Part shown: piece after piece, positions 6,274 to 11,425 of the stretch | How the letters are laid out: every line of letters starts with the position of its first letter | Numbering within the stretch: position 1 is the first letter of the stretch | Source: JACCQS01 sp050999295 | GTDB taxonomy: Bacteria > Actinomycetota > Actinomycetes > Mycobacteriales > Geodermatophilaceae | Length of the DNA: 11,425 nucleotides | Reading direction: 5' to 3' | NCBI GenBank assembly: GCA_050999295.1 | Contig: JBPCPI010000251.1 | Coordinates: 1-11,425 of the forward strand | Made by a program: the position numbers and the translations under genes | Notes under the pieces: model-generated | Told to the model about the DNA's origin: nothing | What the model saw: only the letters and a program-made list of their open reading frames with translations | Databases searched by the model: none

Positions 6274-6711
6274 CTACTCGTGCGATTCCGCGACGACCGC
6301 TGTCGCCCCACGGATTTGCATGACTCTGACGGTGGTACCGACCTCGAATATGTCCTGCCGGGACTGGGAGACCGCGCTCCAGTCATCCGCGCCGAACCGG
6401 ATCCGGCCGTCCATGTGGTCCACCCGCTGCGTCACGATGGCGACCTTGCCGACGTAGGTTTCAGCGCCGTCGATCTGCTGCGGCGTGCGCGACATGAGCT
6501 GGCGCTTGGCGAAGGGCCGCACGAAAACGAGCAACCCCAGGGCCACGACGACGAAGGCGGCCAGCTGCAGACCCACCGGCAGACCGGCCGCGGCCGCAGT
6601 CATGCCGCCCAGAGCGCCACCGGCGAGCATGAGCAACACGAAGTCGAGGGTGAGCAACTCAGCTCCGGCGAGCACGCCTGCGGCGATCAGCCAGATGACC
6701 CAGGGCTCCAT
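6274..6711 (-). CDS. NfeD-like membrane protein (short form)
   Basis: A 145-residue protein with three predicted membrane helices (about 3-20, 22-42, 44-65), then a basic stretch (RPFAKRQ) and a C-terminal beta-rich OB-fold domain (about 84-142) rich in the GKVAIVTQRV and VMQIRGATAVV strand pattern. This is the short NfeD type that pairs with SPFH proteins; the serine protease domain of long NfeD is absent. Synteny matches Rv1487. It is the first gene of the nfeD and stomatin pair. I chose the ATG at 6709-6711 (MEPWVIW) since GGATGG lies just upstream; an ATG at 6738 would add nine residues and would sit 3 bases from the palindrome. Confidence 0.88.
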   Translation of the reverse strand: MEPWVIWLIAAGVLAGAELLTLDFVLLMLAGGALGGMTAAAAGLPVGLQLAAFVVVALGLLVFVRPFAKRQLMSRTPQQIDGAETYVGKVAIVTQRVDHMDGRIRFGADDWSAVSQSRQDIFEVGTTVRVMQIRGATAVVAESHE

Positions 6712-6741
6712 GGGTCCATCCAACCACCGCAAGGTCATCTC

Positions 6742-6759
6742 TAGCTCGTCAACGAGCTA
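6742..6759. promoter_or_regulatory. Perfect 18-bp palindrome between divergent genes
   Basis: TAGCTCGTCAACGAGCTA has two perfectly complementary 8-base arms around CA. It lies between the divergent nfeD and hypothetical genes. It covers the region where a -35 box would fall for the plus-strand gene and carries TTGACG, a -35-like hexamer, on the minus strand. A dimeric regulator binding site is the simplest reading. The binding protein is unknown. Confidence 0.55.
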
Positions 6760-6772
6760 CCTGGCCGGCTAT

Positions 6773-6784
6773 TACAGTCGACCG
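6773..6784 (+). promoter_or_regulatory. Candidate leaderless promoter of the plus-strand hypothetical gene
   Basis: TACAGT (6773-6778), a TANNNT -10 match, is followed by CGACCG and then GTG at 6785. The hexamer is the same as that of the antitoxin promoter and the 6-base spacing is identical. No Shine-Dalgarno sequence is present. This supports the chosen GTG start. Confidence 0.55.
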
Positions 6785-7582
6785 GTGCCGACCCCGCCCC
6801 AGCCAGGCCCGCCCTCGGCCCCGTCTGGCCGCTCACGCTTCGTCATCGGCGGTGCCCTGACTGCCTGGGTCAACTCCTGGCTGCGCGGTGCGGTGGCCTA
6901 TGACGCGGTCGTAGCGGCCGTGCACGACGCCGGCATCCGTACGGTCCGTGGACTGCCGGAGCATCCCGACCCAGCGCCGGTCGGCTGGGCCCTGAGTGCC
7001 GTACGGTCCTGCGGCGGTGGGCCGTTGCGCTTTGTTCTTCCGGTGGCCGGAGATATCCGCGGGGTGCCGGGCGTCCCTGGCCTGTCGGCCACGGCCATTA
7101 CTGCTGGTCAGCTCGTGGTCGGGCCGGCTCTGGCTTTCCTGCCCGATGACAACCCGTCCGCCGATGGCGGGTGGCTGGCAATGGATGTTTCCGGTGCTGC
7201 CCCGGTCACGGCCACGCCGGGCGATCAGCAGACCGTCTCGCAGGCCTCTGGTGCGCTGCGGCTGGCCGTCCGAGCAGCCACCGACGCCCTGACCGTGCTC
7301 GACGTGGCGCGCTGCAACTCAGGTGTCGAGTCGCTGACGCGTCGCGAACAAGCCGTCCTCCTCCCGCCGGATCACGACCCCTCCGCCGCAGCGCTGGCCA
7401 CGAGGTGTGCTCAGCTGACCGCGATCCTCGACTTGGCCATGGCAGACGCCCCCGGCGGCGCGCTCAACAGCTACGGCGCAGGCGGCCGCGACGCCGCACT
7501 TCGGCGGTTGTCCGGTGCCGTCCGCGAAGCTCTGATGTGCGCCTTTAGCTGGATGCCGGTGAGCCGCACGGTCGATCGCTGA
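6785..7582 (+). CDS. Conserved protein of unknown function, syntenic with mycobacterial Rv1486c
   Basis: A 265-residue soluble protein with no signal peptide, membrane segment or catalytic motif I recognise. It begins with a Pro-rich stretch (residues 2-13), then an alanine/valine-rich globular part containing GALTAWVNSWLRG (23-35) and repeated small-residue helices; the C-terminal third (about 150-250) looks helical. The open frame extends far upstream, but over nfeD antisense; the GTG at 6785 is preferred because a -10 box ends 6 bases before it. It stands alone on the plus strand, divergent from nfeD and convergent with hemH, the same placement I recall for Rv1486c. This conserved position suggests a real gene; no function can be assigned. 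Confidence 0.85.
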   Translation: MPTPPQPGPPSAPSGRSRFVIGGALTAWVNSWLRGAVAYDAVVAAVHDAGIRTVRGLPEHPDPAPVGWALSAVRSCGGGPLRFVLPVAGDIRGVPGVPGLSATAITAGQLVVGPALAFLPDDNPSADGGWLAMDVSGAAPVTATPGDQQTVSQASGALRLAVRAATDALTVLDVARCNSGVESLTRREQAVLLPPDHDPSAAALATRCAQLTAILDLAMADAPGGALNSYGAGGRDAALRRLSGAVREALMCAFSWMPVSRTVDR

Positions 7583-7583
7583 C

Positions 7584-7601
7584 TGCGGCGCTCAGGCCGC
7601 A
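7584..7601. terminator. Possible bidirectional terminator hairpin between convergent genes
   Basis: TGCGGC (7584-7589) and GCCGCA (7596-7601) form a perfect 6-bp stem with a 6-base loop that includes most of the hemH stop codon. It occupies the 9-base gap between the convergent hypothetical gene and hemH. There is no T run on either side, so this would be a non-canonical actinobacterial terminator at best. Confidence 0.4.
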
Positions 7602-8599
7602 AGGCAGCAGGTGGCCGGGCAACTGGTGCCCAACCGGCGGGAGCCGCCCGCCAGTCGCTCCTCCACCAGATTCCCGATCATTCTCACGAACGCCGGATGG
7701 GTCCCGGCGGTCGCTGCCCGCTCCAGCATCAGGTCATATGCCACCGCGGTCTCGCGGGCCTCGATGTCCAGATCCCAGAGGACCTCGACGTGGTCACTCA
7801 CGAACCCGATCGGGCACACGACCACCGCCGGGACACCCTGCCCGGCCAGGCGCACCAGGTGGTCGTTGATGTCGGGCTCCAGCCAGGGCACGTGCGGCGG
7901 CCCGCTCCGGCTCTGCCACACGAGGTCGACCGGACGGCTGGGGTCGACGGCATCCACGACGGCCCGGGCCGTGGCGTGCAGTTGTTGTTCGTACAGCCCG
8001 CCGGATGGTCCGGCGGCCATCGCCATCGAGGTCGGGATGCTGTGCGCGGTCGCCACGATCCTGGCCTGCTCAGTCAGGCCCGCGGGCAACCGAGCCAACG
8101 CCTCGCGCAGCGCATCGGCGTTCGCCGTGATGAAACCCGGCTGATCAAAGAAGTGCGGCACCTTCTCGATCGCCGGTGCTGTCGGTCCGGTCGCCTGCCG
8201 GGCCCGGGCGAGGTCCTCGTGGTACTGCCGGCAGCCGGAGGCCGAGGAGTACGCCGAGGTCGCGAAGGCCACCGCCCGGTTGATCCCGTCAGCGGCCATC
8301 CTGGCCACCACGTCCTGGACGTAGGGCTCCCAGTTCCGGTTTCCCCAGTAGACGGGCAGCGGTCGTCCGCGCGCGGCCAGCTCCGCCTCGATCGCTGCGC
8401 GTAGCCGCCGGTTCTGTTCGTTGATCGGACTCACGCCGCCGAAGTGCTGATAATGCCTGGCCACCGACTCCAGCCGCTCGCGCGGGATTGCGCGACCCCG
8501 CGTCACGTTCTCCAGGAAGGGCAGGACGTCGTCGGGCCCCTCCGGACCGCCGAAGGAAAGCAGGAGTACGGCATTGCCTTCGTCGTCGTCGTCCGGCAC
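7592..8599 (-). CDS. hemH: Coproporphyrin/protoporphyrin ferrochelatase
   Basis: A 335-residue ferrochelatase, inserting Fe2+ into a porphyrin; in actinobacteria this is usually coproporphyrin III (CpfC). The metal-insertion His is H186 in TAHSIP and the conserved Glu is E272 in SDHVEVLWDLD; VLLLSFGGPEGPDDV (11-25) is the usual N-terminal signature. Cysteines C123 and C327, C331, C332 (SCPATCC at the C-terminus) could hold a [2Fe-2S] cluster, as reported for mycobacterial ferrochelatase. The frame is open upstream into fabI, but the GTG at 8597-8599, 10 bases after the fabI stop, gives the usual length and start. It is the third gene of fabG-fabI-hemH, as in mabA-inhA-hemZ. Confidence 0.95.
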   Translation of the reverse strand: MPDDDDEGNAVLLLSFGGPEGPDDVLPFLENVTRGRAIPRERLESVARHYQHFGGVSPINEQNRRLRAAIEAELAARGRPLPVYWGNRNWEPYVQDVVARMAADGINRAVAFATSAYSSASGCRQYHEDLARARQATGPTAPAIEKVPHFFDQPGFITANADALREALARLPAGLTEQARIVATAHSIPTSMAMAAGPSGGLYEQQLHATARAVVDAVDPSRPVDLVWQSRSGPPHVPWLEPDINDHLVRLAGQGVPAVVVCPIGFVSDHVEVLWDLDIEARETAVAYDLMLERAATAGTHPAFVRMIGNLVEERLAGGSRRLGTSCPATCCLAA

Positions 8600-8609
8600 C
8601 GCTGGCTGA

Positions 8610-9377
8610 TCAGGCGCCGATCGCGTGGTAGCCCCCGTCGACGTGCACGATCTCACCCGTGGTGGCGCTGAACCAGTCGGAGAGCAGTGCCGCGCAAGCC
8701 TTTCCGGCCGGGCCGTTGTCGTTGACGTCCCAGCCCAGTGGTGCGCGTTGCGCCCAGGCGTCCTCGAACTGTTCCGAGCCAGGAATGGACTTCATCGCCA
8801 TCGTTCGCAGTGGGCCGGCGGCGACGAGGTTGACCCGGATCCCCTCCGGGCCGAGTTCCCGCGCCAGGTAGCGCGCGGTGGACTCCAGGCCCGCCTTGGC
8901 CACCCCCATCCAGCCGTACACCGGCCACACCCGCGACGCGTCGAAGGTCAGGCCGACCACCGAGGCCTTGTCCCCGAACAGCGGCCGACAGGCATGGGTC
9001 AGGGCGGCGAAGGACCAGGTCGAGATCTGTACGGCGGTGGACACGTCGCTCCACGGCGTCTCGGTGAACGCATCTCCGAGGGCGTTCTGCGGCGCGAAAC
9101 CGATCGAGTGCAGAACGCCATCGAGGCCGTCGAGGTGCTCCCCTACCCGGCCGGCCAGGCTGGTCAGGTGCTCGTCGTTGCTAACGTCCAGTTCGATCAC
9201 CGGGGCGGGCTCCGGCAGCCGCTTGGCGATCCGCTCGGTGAGCTTGAGCGCTCGTCCGAAGTTGGACAGGACCAGCTGGGCACCCTCCTGCTGGGCGACC
9301 TTCGCCGCGGAGTAGGCGATCGAGGCCTCGGTGAGCACCCCGGCGATCAGTAGCCGCTTGCCTTCGAGTATCCCCAT
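8610..9377 (-). CDS. fabI: Enoyl-[acyl-carrier-protein] reductase (NADH), FabI/InhA type
   Basis: A 255-residue short-chain dehydrogenase of the enoyl-ACP reductase class, catalysing the final reduction of each fatty acid elongation cycle. The N-terminal IAGVLTEASIAYSAAK matches the InhA/FabI NAD-binding loop; LDVSNDEH and HSIGF (90-94) follow. The catalytic set F145, Y154, K161 in TFDASR...YGWMGVAK corresponds to InhA F149, Y158, K165. S91 corresponds to InhA S94. The loop after GPLRTMAM is about 10 residues shorter than in InhA, pointing to ordinary chain lengths. The ATG overlaps the fabG stop by one base (TGATG), so the genes are translationally coupled. The frame stays open upstream but only antisense-like over fabG. 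Confidence 0.96.
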   Translation of the reverse strand: MGILEGKRLLIAGVLTEASIAYSAAKVAQQEGAQLVLSNFGRALKLTERIAKRLPEPAPVIELDVSNDEHLTSLAGRVGEHLDGLDGVLHSIGFAPQNALGDAFTETPWSDVSTAVQISTWSFAALTHACRPLFGDKASVVGLTFDASRVWPVYGWMGVAKAGLESTARYLARELGPEGIRVNLVAAGPLRTMAMKSIPGSEQFEDAWAQRAPLGWDVNDNGPAGKACAALLSDWFSATTGEIVHVDGGYHAIGA

Positions 9378-10081
9378 CAGTGCCCCATTACCAATCCGCC
9401 GGCCACCGGGATCACAGCGCCGGTGATGTAGGCCGCCGCGTCGCTGGCCAGGAACGTCACGACGCCGGCAATCTCCTCCGTACTGGCATACCTGCCCAGC
9501 GGTACCTGGCCGACTATCTCGGCCCGCCGCGCCTCGGGGAGGTCCCGGGTCATGTCTGTGTTGACGAATCCGGGTGCCACCACGTTTGCGGTGATGTTGC
9601 GCGAGCCCAGTTCCCGGGCGATGGAGCGGGCCAGACCGACGAGGCCAGCCTTGGCGGCTGCGTAGTTGACCTGCCCGGCCGACCCGCTGAGGCCGACCAC
9701 CGAGGAGATGAAGATCATCCGTCCCCACTTGGCCCGCAACATCTTGGCCGCCGCCCGCTTGGCGACCCGGTAACCACCGGACAGGTTCGCGTCTACTACG
9801 GCGGTGAACGCATCGTCGCCCATTCGCAGCAGTAGGCCGTCCTGGGTGATGCCCGCGTTGGAGACCAGGACCTCGATGGCTCCCTGCTCTTCCTCGATAG
9901 CTTTGAAAGCAGCATCGAGTGAGACCGGGTCGGTGACATCGCACTGGACGCCGAAGAGTCCCTCGGGCGGCTCGCTGGAGCGGTGTGTCACCGCGACAGA
10001 GTCGCCCTGCGCGGCGAAAGCCTGGGCGATGGACAGGCCGATGCCCCGGTTTCCCCCCGTGACCAGAACGCTGCGTCCCAC
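9377..10081 (-). CDS. fabG: 3-oxoacyl-[acyl-carrier-protein] reductase, FabG/MabA type
   Basis: A 234-residue short-chain dehydrogenase reducing 3-oxoacyl-ACP with NADPH in type II fatty acid synthesis. The Rossmann motif TGGNRGIG (8-15), the CDVTD stretch (47-51), NAG (75-77) and the catalytic S127, Y140, K144 are all present. It resembles mycobacterial MabA over its length (GLFGVQCDVTD, ARSIARELG, GAVIPVAGG, terminal MGH). The start is GTG at 10079-10081 with a strong ribosome binding site, AGAGGAG (10086-10092), 4 bases before it. It lacks the N-terminal extension of MabA. It is first in the fabG-fabI-hemH operon and overlaps fabI by one base. Confidence 0.97.
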   Translation of the reverse strand: MGRSVLVTGGNRGIGLSIAQAFAAQGDSVAVTHRSSEPPEGLFGVQCDVTDPVSLDAAFKAIEEEQGAIEVLVSNAGITQDGLLLRMGDDAFTAVVDANLSGGYRVAKRAAAKMLRAKWGRMIFISSVVGLSGSAGQVNYAAAKAGLVGLARSIARELGSRNITANVVAPGFVNTDMTRDLPEARRAEIVGQVPLGRYASTEEIAGVVTFLASDAAAYITGAVIPVAGGLVMGH

Positions 10082-10125
10082 GCGACTCCTCTGCCGTCTG
10101 TCACCTTCCGTGCCCGCTCAGCCCG

Positions 10126-10131
10126 AGGCTA
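10126..10131 (-). promoter_or_regulatory. Candidate -10 box of the fabG-fabI-hemH operon
   Basis: On the minus strand TAGCCT fits TANNNT and lies 44 bases before the fabG GTG, leaving a leader of about 38 bases that carries the AGAGGAG ribosome binding site. The -35 region (about 10149-10154) reads near CTGTCG, a poor match. The 217-base gap between the VWA gene and fabG is the only sizeable spacer here, which supports a promoter in it. Confidence 0.4.
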
Positions 10132-10146
10132 TCGGTTGACCAGTTA

Positions 10147-10193
10147 CCCGACAGCCGACTAGCCGCCGCCGACACGCCAAAGAGCTGCCGACA
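10147..10193. repeat. Four short direct repeats upstream of fabG
   Basis: The heptamer [GC]CCGAC[AT] occurs at 10147-10153, 10154-10160, 10168-10174 and 10187-10193, all in the same direction. The first two abut and overlap the expected -35 region of the fabG promoter. A further interrupted palindrome, GTGAC at 10195-10199 and GTCAC at 10208-10212, follows. These could be regulator sites, though CCGAC is not rare in such GC-rich DNA. Confidence 0.35.
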
Positions 10194-10298
10194 TGTGACT
10201 TTCCGGGGTCACCAACGCGGCCGATCCCAGCCCGAAACACTGATCTCGTCCCGACGGCCCTTGCCATTCTCATGACAGTCGCGCGCTGGCCTGCGGCC

Positions 10299-11255
10299 TC
10301 AGAGCAGGCGGTTGGTCCAGAGCAGGGACAGCACCGCACCGAGGAAGGCCAAGGCCAGGCCGCCGCCCACGAACCAGGGGGTGACTTCCCGCGGCTCGGT
10401 GACGTACCCGATCTGAGAACCCAGGTCCTCGTAGACCGCTGTCAGTTCTGCGGCGCTGGCCGCTTCCTTGAACGTCCCACCGGTCTCCTCGGCGATCTCC
10501 CGCAGTGACTCGCTGTCCACCGGAACGGGCTGCTCCTCACCTTCGATCTCGACGGTGCCGTAGTCGGTGCCGAAGGCGATCGTGGAGACCGGCACGCCCG
10601 CGTCCTTGGCCGCGTCGATCGCCTGACTGTTCTCCCGGCCCACGGTGTTGTACCCATCCGAGAGCAGCACGATCCGTGCTGGCGGAGCCTCGTTACCAGT
10701 GGATTCCAGGGTGGCCTGGAAGTTGTCGAGCACGGTCAGCGAGGCGAAGATCGCCTCGCCGATCGCGGTTGCCTCGTCGAGCTCGAGTTGGTCGATGGCG
10801 TTCCGGACTGCCGCTCGATCGATGCTCGGGGTCACAACCGGTGTGGCAGTGCCGGCAAAGGACACGAGTCCGAGGTTGATCCGCTCGGGAAGGATGTCCA
10901 CGAAATCCTTCGCCGCAGCCTTCATCGCCTCGAAGCGGTTGGGTGAGATGTCGTCGGCCTCCATGGACAACGAGACGTCGACAGCCATGATCACGGTCGC
11001 GCGCTCGCGGGGGACGCGGACCTCGGCGCTGGGCTTTGCCAGGGCCACCGTAAGGGTTGCCAGCGCCAGTGCGAGCAGCCCGAAGGCGATGTGCCGGCGC
11101 CAGCCCGGTCGCTTGGGAATCAACCGACCCAGCAGGTCGACGTTGGTGAAGCGAGCCGCGAACTTCTTGCGCCGCAGCTGCATCGCCACGTACAGCCCGA
11201 CCAGGGCGAGACTGGCCAGCAACAACCACAGCCACACCGGTGCCTGAAAGATCAC
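10299..11255 (-). CDS. Membrane-anchored von Willebrand factor A domain protein (BatA/Rv1481-like)
   Basis: A 318-residue protein with two N-terminal membrane helices (about 6-26 and 56-74), a VWA domain (about 86-280) and a C-terminal helix (about 294-313). The metal-ion-dependent adhesion site is complete: D93-V-S95-L-S97, T163 in DEATAIGEA and D200 in LLSDGYNT. Such proteins usually follow a MoxR ATPase gene and a DUF58 gene and are thought to act with them as a chaperone-like complex; those genes would lie past the right edge. In mycobacteria the homologue Rv1481 also precedes mabA. The start is GTG at 11253-11255 with AGGGGTG (11261-11267) 5 bases upstream. Confidence 0.93.
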   Translation of the reverse strand: MIFQAPVWLWLLLASLALVGLYVAMQLRRKKFAARFTNVDLLGRLIPKRPGWRRHIAFGLLALALATLTVALAKPSAEVRVPRERATVIMAVDVSLSMEADDISPNRFEAMKAAAKDFVDILPERINLGLVSFAGTATPVVTPSIDRAAVRNAIDQLELDEATAIGEAIFASLTVLDNFQATLESTGNEAPPARIVLLSDGYNTVGRENSQAIDAAKDAGVPVSTIAFGTDYGTVEIEGEEQPVPVDSESLREIAEETGGTFKEAASAAELTAVYEDLGSQIGYVTEPREVTPWFVGGGLALAFLGAVLSLLWTNRLL

Positions 11256-11425
11256 AATGACACCCCTGTCGCTTCGCTCAGATTCGCTCCGCTCGATCGC
11301 CCAGCCTCGTGCGCTTCGCGCACCGGAAGGTCCGATCCTCCCCCGCTTACACTCGGTCGATGCTCCCGAAATCTCGGGTTAACTCGTGCCTCGCTGCGAT
11401 GGTCAATCACCGGGAAACACCTCCG
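11256..11425. other. Apparently non-coding right edge with short GC-rich repeats
   Basis: One minus-strand frame is open to the window edge and stops over the VWA start, but its third positions are not strongly GC-biased and the translation (ending EATGVSL) resembles nothing I know, so I do not call a gene. The other two minus-strand frames stop close to the right edge; one could hold the last codons of an upstream gene. The stretch 11270-11330 holds CGCTTCGCTC-like units and a perfect hairpin, GTGCG-CTTCG-CGCAC (11309-11323). A second small hairpin, CCCGA-AATC-TCGGG, is at 11365-11378 and could end the upstream gene. Confidence 0.45.

Noticed and set aside
8600..8656. Longer ferrochelatase start upstream of 8599
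   Set aside because: It would overlap the fabI 3' end and add residues not typical of the family; the GTG at 8599 gives the normal start and length.
9378..9944. Upstream extension of the fabI frame across fabG
   Set aside because: FabI begins at the ATG overlapping the fabG stop, where the family N-terminus starts; the extension is Arg- and Gly-rich shadow sequence.
11252..11425. Open minus-strand frame upstream of the VWA gene as a DUF58 C-terminus
   Set aside because: Third-position composition is not strongly GC-biased and the residues resemble no known end of that family; repeats in it look intergenic.

Overview
This is a GC-rich stretch with almost no gaps between genes and many GTG starts, so it comes from an actinobacterium. 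The order VWA protein, fabG, fabI/inhA-type reductase, ferrochelatase, an opposed conserved hypothetical gene, NfeD, stomatin-like protein matches, from memory, the Mycobacterium tuberculosis block Rv1481 to Rv1488 (mabA-inhA-hemZ region). The fabG product resembles MabA through to its C-terminal MGH. The fabI product lacks the long substrate-binding loop of InhA, so I infer an actinobacterium that does not make mycolic acids. I cannot name the genus.

Layout in window order. 1-537 (minus): 5' part of an M20-family metallopeptidase that runs off the left edge. 621-705 (plus): tRNA-Leu with anticodon GAG. 738-1385 (minus): a Phd/YefM-VapC toxin-antitoxin pair. 1444-4938 (minus): bacterial non-homologous end joining genes, transcribed in the order ku, phosphoesterase-ligase, primase-polymerase; the parts of a one-piece LigD are here split over two genes. 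4948-6711 (minus): NfeD-like membrane protein followed by an SPFH/stomatin-like protein, ending 9 bases before ku. 6785-7582 (plus): conserved protein of unknown function. 7592-10081 (minus): fabG, fabI, hemH, a tight operon for type II fatty acid synthesis and the last-but-one step of the coproporphyrin haem route. 10299-11255 (minus): membrane-anchored von Willebrand factor A protein. 11256-11425: no convincing gene, with short GC-rich repeats.

Regulation. Three genes (the antitoxin gene, ku and the plus-strand hypothetical) have a TANNNT -10 element ending exactly 6 bases before the start codon and no Shine-Dalgarno sequence, the arrangement expected for leaderless transcripts in actinobacteria. 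For ku this element overlaps the stop codon of the stomatin-like gene, so the repair genes may have their own promoter inside an apparent operon. A perfect 18-bp palindrome lies between the divergent nfeD and hypothetical genes. Four short direct repeats lie upstream of the likely fabG promoter.

I see no CRISPR array, insertion sequence, integrase or phage gene. The most interesting points are the split LigD whose polymerase has Gln where the motif II His is expected, the likely ku promoter inside the membrane-protein gene cluster, and the toxin-antitoxin pair wedged between a tRNA gene and the repair genes. None of these amounts to a wholly new system on sequence reading alone.
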